Below, piece by piece: positions 43,901-52,505 of a stretch of DNA of 64,000 nucleotides. How positions within the stretch are numbered: position 1 is the first letter of the stretch; every line of letters begins with the position of its first letter. The notes under the pieces are model-generated. The model ran no database searches, was not told the DNA's origin, and saw nothing but the letters and a program-made list of their open reading frames with translations. Source of the DNA: UBA1737 sp045653225 (GTDB taxonomy: Bacteria > Bacillota_I > Bacilli_A > ML615J-28 > CAG-313); NCBI GenBank assembly GCA_045653225.1, contig JAZOLP010000062.1, forward strand, positions 4,446 to 68,445, read 5' to 3'. The translations under genes were made by a program, and so were the position numbers.

Positions 43901-44788
43901 GCTATAGCTAGTTATTTTTGAGTTAATTTCTTCTGAATTGGAAAAGAGTTCATCAATAAATTCTTTCTCGAACGATTTACCTAAATTCTCATAAATTTCA
44001 TCATTTGTTTGAAGATAAGAAAATTCATAAAAAGCATCAACTTCTCTTTCTCCCTCTCTTGAATTAAGATATGCTTTATGAACATATCTATCATCTTTTT
44101 TCATAAAGTGCGCATCTGTGCCAATTACTATTTTTATGCCATAGTACGCAGCGATATCTTTAAGTCTCTTGTTAACTATAACTTGCTCTTCAGAGCAACC
44201 AGGAGCAACTTCAATATAGAAATCATCGTGAAATAAATCTTTGCAAAATAATATGAATTTTTCAATTTCTTGCTTTGTTTCTAAAATAGTTCCTAAATCC
44301 GCGTGCGCGTTCTCGAGCTGGCATAGTCTTAAAACCAGAGTTGAGAGTTCTCCGCCGAGACACGCGGTGGTTCCTATTAAATTTCCTGGATTTTCTTTTA
44401 TAATAGCTTCTAATTCTGATTTAAGAGTTGGAACTCTTTCATATCCTCTATCTGAATATGCATTTAACCAAGAGTTAGAAGATAATTTTCTTAATTGAAT
44501 GTATCCTTCTTTGTTTTTTGCGATTAAAATAAAATGATAATATTTTTGCCCTCTTTCTCTATCATCTGTTAAATAAATTTCATTGCCGAGTGCTACAGTA
44601 AAATCTGGATATTTTTCTGCGTGAAAGTTACATTTTGCATGAGCGCAAAGAGCCTCATGGTCTGTAATCGCGATGCCAGATAAACCAAGCTCAACAGCAC
44701 GATCTATAATAGCTTCTGGGTTATTGATACAATCAAGTAATCGTAAATTTGATAAAGTTGTATGTATATGTGGATCAAATCTTCCCAC
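40928..44788 (-). CDS. dnaE: DNA polymerase III alpha subunit (DnaE type)
   Basis: About 1286 residues; the phage replicase. The N-terminal PHP domain begins DPHIHTTLSN and contains GIAITDHEALC and IVIGTDAHFM. The C-family polymerase core has GPGRGSATGYLSNYCMGITQ (about 415) and the catalytic PDIDIDL (about 452), then fingers and a C-terminal HhH/OB-like region (SFFELNEEPDIDYTIRRKEA). The GTG at 44788 sits seven bases after AGGAG; the ATG at 44806 would contain the RBS. A bacterial-type C-family polymerase rather than a phage family A or B enzyme. No separate proofreading exonuclease gene is apparent. Confidence 0.93.
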   Translation of the reverse strand: MGRFDPHIHTTLSNLRLLDCINNPEAIIDRAVELGLSGIAITDHEALCAHAKCNFHAEKYPDFTVALGNEIYLTDDRERGQKYYHFILIAKNKEGYIQLRKLSSNSWLNAYSDRGYERVPTLKSELEAIIKENPGNLIGTTACLGGELSTLVLRLCQLENAHADLGTILETKQEIEKFILFCKDLFHDDFYIEVAPGCSEEQVIVNKRLKDIAAYYGIKIVIGTDAHFMKKDDRYVHKAYLNSREGEREVDAFYEFSYLQTNDEIYENLGKSFEKEFIDELFSNSEEINSKITSYSLRHKQKIPKVSVKNYPKSLSHFGVNNSVRDELDNNYPTIHSLLLSNEIQERYWANEVLNGLMNMGKFSDDRYLARVEEEASVIKFIGEQLEDCLFAYFNTLQHYINLFWECGSIVGPGRGSATGYLSNYCMGITQLDPMRWNLPEWRFLNRERAELPDIDIDLAPSARPLIFSKIREERGELGLVQVSTFKTETTKSAILTACRGYRSEEYPSGIDVDVAQYISSLIEQERGFIFSLKDTIYGNPEKDRKPNKTFIKEVSMYPGLLDIMLSIEGIICGRSSHASGVILYDDTLYETSAIMRTPSGDLVTQFDLHEAEACGDTKYDFLVTEVCDKIIQAMKMLQIYKEIPDNLSIREVYNQYLHPEKLDLSNQKIWDAIGNGEVLDIFQFCTGVGLAIAKKLKPQNILEMTAASAMMRLMSEKGKESQQDKFYRIQHEGLDVFEDEMRSAGVGDKMRTALHKYCDEYYGCVPMQEQMMQILMDPDIAGFTLGEANAARKIVAKKQMDKIPELKEQLFAHIPNTLEANYVWEAAIAPSLGYAFSINHSLPYSFVGVQDAFLATNWKPIYWNTACLIVNSGAVDPDKGDTTKYDKIAKAIGDIRTSGIKVSLADINKSDFGFIPDIENNEILFGLKAIANIGDDLVQEIISNRPYNDFDDFMSKVKTNKTQTISLIKAGAFDKFEDRKHLMARYVYKTSDLKSKLNLQNFPTLIKRDLVPKELNFEKSVYHFNKYLKAKCKKGENYIFDQAAEVFFMDNFDGVASIDGQLGIGVKAWDKKYQKVMDAARAWLSAEQKEILQSLNNQVFLEDWAKYAGKGNISKWEMESLSFYYHDHELIDLDDTKYGISSFFELNEEPDIDYTIRRKEALIPIYKIYKIAGTCIAKNKIKSTISLLTNDGVVNVKFGKEYFSLFDKQISERQADGKKKVMEKSWFTRGNMLLIQGIRRGDDFVAKKYTATGGHQLYRILDIDNKGDIVLQEERYKGEYEDEEA

Positions 44789-44815
44789 ATCATCACTCCT
44801 TTTCATTTTTCTTTT

Positions 44816-44844
44816 ATAATATCATATCTTTATATTTGAATCAA
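44816..44844 (-). promoter_or_regulatory. Leftward promoter for dnaE-gmk-(nrd)
   Basis: On the - strand, TTGATT (44844-44839), 17 bases, extended TGA then TATTAT (44821-44816). Same architecture as the promoters at 47258-47286 and 55381-55409. Confidence 0.7.
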
Positions 44845-45175
44845 TATTTTCATAATAAGGTTCATAAATTGCTGCTTGTCCCTCTGGCGCGACAGTTATC
44901 ATTTTATCCCATTGTCTTTCTATTGAATAATTATATAGCTGCCTATCAGTGGCTCTAATATCTCTACTATTTAAAATTTTACCATTAAGATAGTATCTAC
45001 CTTCTTCTATTTTCTTTCCAATATCATTTGTGAAATAAAAATAGTAAGGTTCAACATTAAATTCATTCTTTAATTTTAAAGCAATTCTAATTGCTTCTTG
45101 CATTTTATTCTCGGGGTCATTTATATCCCAAAACTTTGGTACATAATCACTTATATAATGAAAGAATACCTTCAT
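44822..45175 (-). CDS. Hypothetical protein
   Basis: 117 residues, alpha/beta, Tyr-rich (MKVFFHYISDYVPKFWDIND, VEPYYFYFTND). Its start overlaps the methyltransferase stop by four bases. No family recognised; the gene end overlaps the dnaE promoter spacer. Confidence 0.55.
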   Translation of the reverse strand: MKVFFHYISDYVPKFWDINDPENKMQEAIRIALKLKNEFNVEPYYFYFTNDIGKKIEEGRYYLNGKILNSRDIRATDRQLYNYSIERQWDKMITVAPEGQAAIYEPYYENIDSNIKI

Positions 45176-45822
45176 TGTTTATCGCTCCTTCTTAGCCAAT
45201 TTAAATAAGTTCCTCCGTAAGTTTGATTGCGATTCCAATAAAACCACGCATACGCTTGAGCAGAAGAACCTGTAATTGAAGTGTCTCCATTCTTGTAACA
45301 TTGAATTCTATCTACATACTGAAATATTTTATCAGGCGGATTGTCCTTAAAGATATTTTCATAACGACTTTCACTTTCTACAAATTGAGTGCGGCCAAGC
45401 ATTAAAACTTCAGGAGCAATCTCAAGTGCACGAATTACAAAAGGTTCAATAGTTGCGTATGGAGGATTCATAATAATTAAATCTGCTTTCTCTATTGGAT
45501 AGTCATCAGATAGAAAATCACATTGTTCTCCATATATTAATTCAATTCCTGATTTAGAATAACCTCTATCTTTAATGTCTGTACCTATTAATTTAAGAGG
45601 GGTTTGCGGCCAGATGGTGTTTTCATATGCGATAATACCCTCCATCATATGTCCGCCACCAACACAAGGTTCAAGCACAATTTTATCTTCAAGATTAATG
45701 TTAGCTGCTAACATCGCATTGATTACTTCATTTGTTGGGGTGCTATAATAATCTAATGCTTCTCTTTCTTTGTTATTTTTTTTATATTTATTATATAAAC
45801 CTTTATTTGTATATTGTCCCAT
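45172..45822 (-). CDS. DNA adenine methyltransferase-like protein
   Basis: 216 residues. LEPCVGGGHMMEGI (about 49-62) is a SAM-binding FxGxG-type motif and NPPYATIEPF (about 118-127) the NPPY catalytic motif of N6-adenine methyltransferases; IGTDIKDRGY supplies the acidic SAM contact. No target-recognition domain or partner endonuclease is near, so it is likely an orphan enzyme protecting phage DNA or marking replication. It overlaps both neighbours by a few bases. Confidence 0.82.
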   Translation of the reverse strand: MGQYTNKGLYNKYKKNNKEREALDYYSTPTNEVINAMLAANINLEDKIVLEPCVGGGHMMEGIIAYENTIWPQTPLKLIGTDIKDRGYSKSGIELIYGEQCDFLSDDYPIEKADLIIMNPPYATIEPFVIRALEIAPEVLMLGRTQFVESESRYENIFKDNPPDKIFQYVDRIQCYKNGDTSITGSSAQAYAWFYWNRNQTYGGTYLNWLRRSDKQ

Positions 45823-46006
45823 TATTCATATCCTTTCTATTTAATGAGCATATTTGTTTATCATTATCCCAAAATCCGCATTCTTCTTTATAACAAGGTA
45901 AAAAGTGAGTTATTTTAATATGGTCTTCAAAATAATTTCCTTTTTCAATTCTTGTTTCTTCTTTTGAGCGGTAAGGGCATCTTAAAATAATTTGTTTTTC
46001 TTTCAT
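45803..46006 (-). CDS. Small Cys-containing protein of unknown function
   Basis: 67 residues with four Cys, three of them in CYKEECGFWDNDKQICSL (about 38-55), a pattern that could bind zinc or be a small ribbon. Such CxxxxCxxW proteins recur in Firmicutes phage replication regions. It overlaps the methyltransferase start. Confidence 0.55.
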   Translation of the reverse strand: MKEKQIILRCPYRSKEETRIEKGNYFEDHIKITHFLPCYKEECGFWDNDKQICSLNRKDMNNGTIYK

Positions 46007-46010
46007 TTTA

Positions 46011-47192
46011 TTATTTCCTCACTAATATTAATTGTTTACTTGCTCTCGTTACGCAAGTATATAACCATCTAGCGTGTTCTATTGGAACGACAGGGAAGTT
46101 TTCTTCTATTACCAAAACCTTTTCAAATTCTGAACCTTGCGCTTTGTGTCCTGTAATTGCGTAAGCATAGTCCATATCTAAAATGTCGGGGCCTCTATAG
46201 TATTTTGAACCTAATCTACCAAGTTTTGCTTTTTGAATTTGAGATAATGTGGGAGTTCCTGTTGTAAGTGTTTGTTTATCTAAAGTAAGACCAGCGAAAG
46301 ATTCTCCACTATCAGTTATAAAATGACCTTTAATGGTATGAACAGGTCTTTGATGGATAAATCGTGGAACCCATACCAAACCACTCTCACAATGGTCAAT
46401 AGTTAATATCGTTCCATTGGTTAATGGTGTTCCTTCACTACCAGTTATCTCCCAATTGTTGTGTAAACAAATTAATTTGTCTCCTTCTTGCGGATCTCCT
46501 GTTTTTCCAAGTATTTTTCGCATTTCTTGATTAATACTTGTACGAGTTTTATTCGTCGCGCAAAGTATCTGATCTGCCCAAGTGTACATACCAGTAACAA
46601 GATCTTTACTATCAATAACTTGTATATCTTTTCCTTTATAAGTATTAATAGGATTACCTTGTCTAATATCAAAACTCAATCTAATGATTTCATTGTCCGC
46701 AGCCTGACGCATAATTTCATCAAGAAAAATGTGCGGATTGTCCAGCACATGATTATCTTCATCTGGATTAATAGTAGGTAACTGAAATGGGTCTCCGCAC
46801 GCCAAAACATGAATTCCATGAGTTAGGAGTAAATCCCACATTTCTTTTGGTAACATTGACACTTCGTCAACAACAATAATTTTATACTCTCCACTAAGGC
46901 TTTTTGGAGTAAAAATAAAATGATCTCCAATTAATTCTGCTTTATATAGTAATTTATGAGCGGTAATCGCGTTTGGGCAATTTTTACTTTTTAATACATT
47001 TGCTGCTTTGCCGGTATATGCGCAGTAGCAAACATCTATATCAGGATTCACTCCAAGCGCGTCTATAATAAATTGAATTAGCGTACTTTTCCCGACTCCC
47101 GCATAACCCGCGATACACGTGTAAACTTCTCCCGCGTGGAATCTTTCAAGAGCTATTTTCAATCCTTCTTTTTGCTTTTGCGTTAATTCCAT
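46011..47192 (-). CDS. RecD2/Dda-like SF1B DNA helicase
   Basis: 393 residues. Walker A GYAGVGKST (about 29-37), motif Ia CAYTGKAANVL, Walker B VVDEVSM (about 107-113), GDPFQLP (motif III), and the C-terminal YAYAITGHKAQGSEF plus ARWLYTCVTRA (motifs V-VI), the full set of a 5'-3' SF1B helicase. Like T4 Dda it probably starts origins or clears protein blocks. No RecBC-type partner. Separated from the endolysin by a terminator and a promoter that overlap. Confidence 0.92.
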   Translation of the reverse strand: MELTQKQKEGLKIALERFHAGEVYTCIAGYAGVGKSTLIQFIIDALGVNPDIDVCYCAYTGKAANVLKSKNCPNAITAHKLLYKAELIGDHFIFTPKSLSGEYKIIVVDEVSMLPKEMWDLLLTHGIHVLACGDPFQLPTINPDEDNHVLDNPHIFLDEIMRQAADNEIIRLSFDIRQGNPINTYKGKDIQVIDSKDLVTGMYTWADQILCATNKTRTSINQEMRKILGKTGDPQEGDKLICLHNNWEITGSEGTPLTNGTILTIDHCESGLVWVPRFIHQRPVHTIKGHFITDSGESFAGLTLDKQTLTTGTPTLSQIQKAKLGRLGSKYYRGPDILDMDYAYAITGHKAQGSEFEKVLVIEENFPVVPIEHARWLYTCVTRASKQLILVRK

Positions 47193-47210
47193 AATTAATT
47201 TCCTTTCTTT

Positions 47211-47257
47211 AAAAAAAAATAAGAGGTATAACAGAATACTACTTCTATTATACCTCT
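47211..47257 (-). terminator. Leftward terminator after the endolysin gene
   Basis: On the - strand, a 9-10 bp stem (47257-47248 with 47231-47222) with a 16-base loop, followed by TTATTTTTTTTT. The 5' arm touches the -10 element of the promoter at 47258, see findings. Confidence 0.85.
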
Positions 47258-47286
47258 ATAATACTATAATTTAATTATAAAATCAA
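47258..47286 (-). promoter_or_regulatory. Leftward promoter for the helicase operon
   Basis: On the - strand, TTGATT (47286-47281), 17 bases, TATTAT (47263-47258), the same -35, spacer length and -10 as the promoter at 55381-55409. Predicted start about 47251, inside the 5' arm of the terminator. Confidence 0.7.
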
Positions 47287-47293
47287 CTTACTC

Positions 47294-47941
47294 TTACTGT
47301 TTGTAAGGATTTTCCATCCAAAATAAAGAGTCTAACTGTTTTGGTCCGTAGAAATCTGCACGGAAATAATTGTGTTTACCATCTCCAGTAAAGTAATAAT
47401 AATTGGGAGGTAATACACGACCAACAGCAGTTTCACCCATTTTTTCTAAATAATAACGAGTTAACACATCTTCTGCGAGCCAAGCATAAACAGTTTTATT
47501 ATGGTATGCAGCATTTGTATGATATAGTGCGAATTGATTTGAATAGCATATTCCTGAAATAGAACCATCGCCTCGGTCTACTCTATTCAGTACACACCAA
47601 GCTACCATAGCAACTTCTCTTGTGTCTAATCCGCGAGCTTCAATATACATTACCGCGGCAAGTGCATCTATATCTTTTTGAGTTATTTTACTTTTTGCTA
47701 CATCCTTTTTGGTTTCATACCAACCAACGGACATTTGCGCTTCTTTCATGTGACTAGGGAACATTTCTGCTCTACCGTCTGCAGCATATAACTGGACGAA
47801 AGTTATAGGCGCTTCCGCAGCTGATACGGTATAAATTCCAGTCTCTTTTATTTCAGTTTCTGTAAAACTTCCACGTACTACAAACCCACTAATAACTAAA
47901 ACAACAATAATTAATATTGCTACTAATAAGTGTTTTTTCAA
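47294..47941 (-). CDS. Secreted SleB/CwlJ-type cell wall hydrolase (endolysin)
   Basis: About 215 residues. Residues 4-22 are a hydrophobic N-terminal segment (LVAILIIVVLVISGFVV) after two Lys, followed by a possible cleavage region VSAAEA, so it is exported or membrane-anchored (SAR-like). The C-terminal domain has DIDALAAVMYIEARG with the catalytic Glu, VAMVAWCVLNRVD and a YYYFTGDGKHNYF end, the pattern of Hydrolase_2 (SleB/CwlJ) enzymes that cleave peptidoglycan glycan strands. I prefer the TTG at 47941, because the ATG at 47950 is almost on top of AAAGG. It is embedded in the replication module. Confidence 0.82.
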   Translation of the reverse strand: MKKHLLVAILIIVVLVISGFVVRGSFTETEIKETGIYTVSAAEAPITFVQLYAADGRAEMFPSHMKEAQMSVGWYETKKDVAKSKITQKDIDALAAVMYIEARGLDTREVAMVAWCVLNRVDRGDGSISGICYSNQFALYHTNAAYHNKTVYAWLAEDVLTRYYLEKMGETAVGRVLPPNYYYFTGDGKHNYFRADFYGPKQLDSLFWMENPYKQ

Positions 47942-47993
47942 AATAATCATTCCTTTCTATTTTTTGGTTTAAAAAATAGTCAGGCTGTGTTAT

Positions 47994-49730
47994 TTAAAAA
48001 TAGTAATTTTGTCTATTTATAATTTCATAATCTTCAATTCTTATTTGTGGATATTCATTACCTTTCCACTTGTTGATTTGGCAAGAGCCAACAACATTAA
48101 TAGTTACACAACCTAAATCTGAAAATAAACTTTCATATTCTTGTTCAGATGATTTAAACCTAATTAAACTTATTCCATTGTTCAACGTGATTTTGAGAGT
48201 AGGGTTGCGGTCTCTTGATAGTAAAGACAAATTATCTTTTGTAATTTGTAAATTTTCTATAGCAATCAACGGCTCATCTACCTCTTGTCCCCAGATTGTT
48301 TCATATTTTCCTATTTCTAAAATAGAGTTAGGATTTAAAGTCTCATAGTCAAATATGAAATCAACCTTGTAGCAAGGAGAAAAGTCATAATTTACAAGTT
48401 TATCATTTGAATAAGCAATAAAATTATTCAAATCAGTTTTTGGTATAGATGTACCAAAAGCATTGGCATGTCCTGTCGCGTATTCCGCATTGGGATAGCT
48501 TCCAACAAACTCGCGGAAATCAGCTAACTCAGAATTATTAACTCCTCGAGCGGAACCCGCGTAACAACCATCTTCATTTTCTTTTAGTATTAGAGTTGGC
48601 TTTTGATATTTTGCAGCCATCTTGTTAGCCATTAAACCTAATATATTCTTTTCAGCTTTCTCTTCGTCTTTTGGAAAGGTAACTAAAAGAACTTGGTTGT
48701 CAAGTAAATTACAATCTTTTATTTTCTGTTCGATTATGTTTAAGCAAGCATCTGTAGCTTTTGTCTGTCTATTCTTGACATTGGTACAGTTTCTGCAAGC
48801 TTGTTCTGCTCTTGTTTCTTTTTGACCTGCGCAACCTCTTTTTGTCGAGGGAATTTCTTCGTATGCCAGATATTCAATCATTGACTCGAACAGTGTCAGC
48901 TTTTCTTGTATTGTGCCAGACCTAACGGTGGCATTAATATAAGGTGCGATATAGAATGCTATGCCAATAGGCGTAATCACATCACCCAATGAATAGGCAT
49001 TCTTTTTACTTAATGTGTAAATGAAAGGATTTTTAATATTTGTTAATCCCTTTTGGACTAAATGTTTAGTCTCATAATCGCGTAAGCTTGACATATCTGC
49101 AATCATCCCACATGCAACTAAATCTAAATAGTCGTCTGCATACGCGGTGTTTGCTACAGAATCAAGATATTGGCAAAATTTATAAACTACACCAACCCCA
49201 GATAAAGATTTAGTGGGATAATCACATAGTTGATTGTTTATAACGCACGCATATTCTGATTCACGGTCCGCGTGGTGATGATCCAGTATCAACACATCTA
49301 TTCCTCGTTCAGCTAATTCTGCGTGTATCTCGTATTCATTGCTACTTGCATCTGGGGCAATGACCAAACCAATATCGTCTGGAACTGATGCCGAACTTAA
49401 AATTCCGTGTTGTTTTCCTTCGTGAAGTCTATAACTTAAACGACTTTTTACAAATGAAGGAAATAATCTATGTAAAAAATTAATTAAAGTTGCGGCAGAG
49501 GTATAACCATCCGCGTCGCAGTCAACGATAACTAATATTTTACTACCATTATTAATGTGTCTTACTAACATTTGTGCGCCTTTTTGAATATTGTTTAACA
49601 GAAGCGGGTCGCGCACATCATCTTCTGTTGTATTTAAGTAGTGAGTACAATCTTCAATGCCTCTATTGTTTAAAATTTGTTGCATTGTTGATTTTGTTTT
49701 ACTCACTGGATTTATTAATTGATATCTCAT
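47994..49730 (-). CDS. recJ: RecJ-like single-stranded DNA exonuclease (DHH family)
   Basis: 578 residues. VIVDCDADGYTSA (about 68-80), VIAPDASSNEY (about 121-131), and the DHH signature LDHHHADRES (about 148-157) plus SGVGVVYKF in the same order as RecJ. Degrades 5' ends of ssDNA in replication restart or recombination, and may help turn host DNA into nucleotides. C-terminal OB-like region ends ENYPQIRIEDYEIINRQNYYF. A Cys cluster (CAGQKETRAEQACRNC, about 298-313) inside the protein is unusual and may bind zinc. Overlaps the primase end by four bases. Confidence 0.9.
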   Translation of the reverse strand: MRYQLINPVSKTKSTMQQILNNRGIEDCTHYLNTTEDDVRDPLLLNNIQKGAQMLVRHINNGSKILVIVDCDADGYTSAATLINFLHRLFPSFVKSRLSYRLHEGKQHGILSSASVPDDIGLVIAPDASSNEYEIHAELAERGIDVLILDHHHADRESEYACVINNQLCDYPTKSLSGVGVVYKFCQYLDSVANTAYADDYLDLVACGMIADMSSLRDYETKHLVQKGLTNIKNPFIYTLSKKNAYSLGDVITPIGIAFYIAPYINATVRSGTIQEKLTLFESMIEYLAYEEIPSTKRGCAGQKETRAEQACRNCTNVKNRQTKATDACLNIIEQKIKDCNLLDNQVLLVTFPKDEEKAEKNILGLMANKMAAKYQKPTLILKENEDGCYAGSARGVNNSELADFREFVGSYPNAEYATGHANAFGTSIPKTDLNNFIAYSNDKLVNYDFSPCYKVDFIFDYETLNPNSILEIGKYETIWGQEVDEPLIAIENLQITKDNLSLLSRDRNPTLKITLNNGISLIRFKSSEQEYESLFSDLGCVTINVVGSCQINKWKGNEYPQIRIEDYEIINRQNYYF

Positions 49731-50824
49731 TCTAAAACAATTCTCTCCTTAAATAATTTGTAAAATTTATCTTTTCCTTCATCTAAAGGACAAGCTTTAT
49801 AAGAAGTAATCATATCTTTATCAAAAATAAAAGAGAGATTAACATAATTTTTAAAGTTATTATTTATCTTTAGAATGTTGTCTTTTAAATGATTATATTC
49901 TTTATCCCCTACTTCTTGAAATTGTCTATCAAAAGCTATGATAATTTCTTCAGCTCCGCAAGACATTAATAAGGCAATTTGATATTCAGAAACTGAACTG
50001 CCGCAAATCGCAACAGATATATCATTTTCTTTTCCAAAATAAGTAGAATATAATAAAGTACCTTTTTCTCCCTCAACAATAATTGCTTTTTTTAATCTTT
50101 TAATATTATCTTTTGAATTGTTTAAATTATAAAGATTATATCTTAAAGGGTGATTATATAAGATACCATTGATATAAAGAGGTCTATATTTACCAAACAT
50201 TTCTGCGTCAGCTTGTACTAAAGCTCTTCCTCTTATACCAATCAATCTACCATTGATATCATAGTGCGGAATTGTAATTTGACTATCTCCCGCATAAAAA
50301 CCTATATCGTGTTCTTGCATTACTTCACGAGAAATTCCATCTCTTTCCCAAGGTTCAATAATAGGGTGAGTAAAATGATTTAAAATGTCTTTATTATATT
50401 CGGGTAAAGTGATAAATGTATTATTCGTTTCTGCCCGAATACTGTCAAAATGTTTCAACATTTCCCAATCATCAATTTCATATTTTTCTTCTTTTGAATA
50501 GCTACCTGTTAAATTAAATTTATATACTAAATAAAAAACAGCTTTCATTAAAGTTAAATCTTTATTTTCTTGAATCTTTTTTGCTTTTATAATTAATTCA
50601 AATATATCAAAGGTTTCTCCGCACCCTGTAAAACAATTAAATAAATGTGAATTTTCATAGTAATACAATTTGCGAGAGCCTTCATGAGCATAATTATGAC
50701 AAATTGTTCTTGAAATAATACCAAAAGAAGAATAAGTTGGCTCACCACCTAATTCTGTAAGCACATCAAAGACTTGTTCTAAAGTTAATTCACTTTTAAT
50801 CGCATCTTTGTCATACTGTATCAT
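49727..50824 (-). CDS. DNA primase (DnaG-type, zinc-binding plus TOPRIM)
   Basis: 365 residues. N-terminal zinc site: Cys42, His47, Cys64 and Cys68 in ICHNYAHEG...LFNCFTGCG, the CHC2-type primase zinc ribbon. The TOPRIM core has AIIVEGEKGTLLYS (Glu about 251), AICGSSVSEYQI and IIIAFDRQF (Asp about 299). It starts by ATGA overlap with the small gene upstream and ends overlapping recJ. With the DnaB-type helicase it forms the phage primosome. Confidence 0.9.
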   Translation of the reverse strand: MIQYDKDAIKSELTLEQVFDVLTELGGEPTYSSFGIISRTICHNYAHEGSRKLYYYENSHLFNCFTGCGETFDIFELIIKAKKIQENKDLTLMKAVFYLVYKFNLTGSYSKEEKYEIDDWEMLKHFDSIRAETNNTFITLPEYNKDILNHFTHPIIEPWERDGISREVMQEHDIGFYAGDSQITIPHYDINGRLIGIRGRALVQADAEMFGKYRPLYINGILYNHPLRYNLYNLNNSKDNIKRLKKAIIVEGEKGTLLYSTYFGKENDISVAICGSSVSEYQIALLMSCGAEEIIIAFDRQFQEVGDKEYNHLKDNILKINNNFKNYVNLSFIFDKDMITSYKACPLDEGKDKFYKLFKERIVLE

Positions 50825-50973
50825 TCTTTTATGGTGATTCTTTCAATAGTACCTTTTATACCAAATTGTTCATTTACAATTTTACAAACATATTTATAAG
50901 GATTCATTTTTAATTCATTCCCTTTTCTTTCTTTTACCAAATTATTAAACATTGTTCTTGTCATCTGATACAT
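50821..50973 (-). CDS. Small protein between helicase and primase genes
   Basis: A 50-residue frame starting MYQMTRTMFNNLVKERKGNE and ending ERITIKE, basic and helical. AGGAAGG lies nine bases before the ATG at 50973, and its stop (TGA) overlaps the primase ATG in the ATGA arrangement. It fills the only gap in this operon. Position suggests a primosome accessory, but no family is recognised. Confidence 0.6.
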   Translation of the reverse strand: MYQMTRTMFNNLVKERKGNELKMNPYKYVCKIVNEQFGIKGTIERITIKE

Positions 50974-50978
50974 ATTCG

Positions 50979-52505
50979 TTAACCTTCCTTATCTTCTAAT
51001 ATTATTTCTAACTCTTTCATAGGTATTAAATTATAGCGGAAATCTGTCGCATATAGAGGATTAACTCTACAAGTTCCAAGATTTGCTTTACACCATAAAT
51101 AAACACCTTTATATTTTCCTCGTCTATTCTTATATATAGCCATTTTTAAATTTGGCTGAACAAACGAGCTTCCTGATATAGTATCTATTCCATCATAATC
51201 TTTTTGAGTAAGAGGGAGTAGATGTAAACCCAAATCAATCTTATCAGCGATAGCTTTTGATCCACGCAACAAGCCTTGGTCTGGAGTTTCCGCGTCTTTG
51301 TAATCATTACTTAACTGCGTACTAGACATAAGAAAAATTCCATATTGATTACAAATATCTTTTAATTTTGCGGAAATCATAAATAAGATATTGTCTTCAC
51401 GCAATTTCATTCCATTTGTTACTTTTGAAACTTCTTCAAGTATTTTTAAACTACTATGAAGATAATCATAAAACACATACTGGACGCCATAATCTCTAAT
51501 AGCACCTTTGATTGTGTTTTCAATATCTTGTAAAGAGAAGTTTGGTAATAATTCAATTCTCAAAGGAGCTTTTTCCAAAATTCTCGCAGCTTCTAAAACT
51601 CTTTCATACTCGCCTTCTTCATACTTACCGTCTAATATATGATCTTCCTCGACGTTTGATAAGAAAGCTAGCATCATAGTTTGAACTTCGTCTATCTCTA
51701 ACTCAGTAGAAATATAAAGAGTTGGATGTTCTCCACCTGTTTTTATCCAGCCAAAGTTTTCATCAAATATGTGGGAGCACGCGATATAACACGCATCCGC
51801 AATTTGGGTTCTACTTTTTCCCACACCTGTTGGCGCGGAACGAAGATAAAACTTCTTTAAACGGGCACCGCGAGAAACTGTATTAACTAAATTTCCGTAA
51901 AGCGGCAGCCCCACATCAGGAACATTTTTTAATCTTTCAATTAAATCATAAATTCCTTCACCAGCCTGATAATTTTCAGAAGCTAAATTCTCTGAATACT
52001 TTTGTTTAACTTGCTCAAAGTATAACTCAATACGATTAACTAACTCTTCAAAAGTACAAGTATTTAGATAATCTTCTTGTTCTTGTAAAACATTCGCATC
52101 AAATACATTATCTGGGTCATAAATAAAACTCATATCAAAGCCAATATTTTCATAAGCGCGCAACAAACTCATTTTCTTTAATCTATCATAATAGAAATTA
52201 AAATTTTCTGTTTTTGCTAATTCAGATACTTTTTGTAAATATTCTGCGCCATTATTTGCTTTATAAACTCCAAACCATTTATCTCTTGAAGAAAGAAAAT
52301 TTTCTATATCTTCAACAAATACTTTTTTTGTACCAGCTTTATATAGTTGATAAATCGTACCAAATATCACTTTATGAAAATCAGAATAAAAATCTTCTTC
52401 AACAAAATGATATTGTTCAAATTCCAAAAGAGAAGGATTATTATAAATATTACCAATGACTTGCATTGTTGCTAAAGTATTTACATATTTACTCTGTTTC
52501 GCCAT
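50979..52505 (-). CDS. dnaB: Replicative DNA helicase (DnaB type)
   Basis: 508 residues. N-terminal helical domain (1-170) and RecA-like core with Walker A RSAPTGVGKSRTQ (about 222-234), LYISTELEIDEVQTMMLAFL (about 262-281), YVFYDYLHSS (Walker B), and IMFSAKLKDICN, MSSTQLSND, RGSKAIADKIDLG and AIYKNRRGKYKG, in the order of DnaB family motifs. Unwinds DNA ahead of the polymerase. The start overlaps the zinc-finger gene by 17 bases. Confidence 0.92.
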   Translation of the reverse strand: MAKQSKYVNTLATMQVIGNIYNNPSLLEFEQYHFVEEDFYSDFHKVIFGTIYQLYKAGTKKVFVEDIENFLSSRDKWFGVYKANNGAEYLQKVSELAKTENFNFYYDRLKKMSLLRAYENIGFDMSFIYDPDNVFDANVLQEQEDYLNTCTFEELVNRIELYFEQVKQKYSENLASENYQAGEGIYDLIERLKNVPDVGLPLYGNLVNTVSRGARLKKFYLRSAPTGVGKSRTQIADACYIACSHIFDENFGWIKTGGEHPTLYISTELEIDEVQTMMLAFLSNVEEDHILDGKYEEGEYERVLEAARILEKAPLRIELLPNFSLQDIENTIKGAIRDYGVQYVFYDYLHSSLKILEEVSKVTNGMKLREDNILFMISAKLKDICNQYGIFLMSSTQLSNDYKDAETPDQGLLRGSKAIADKIDLGLHLLPLTQKDYDGIDTISGSSFVQPNLKMAIYKNRRGKYKGVYLWCKANLGTCRVNPLYATDFRYNLIPMKELEIILEDKEG

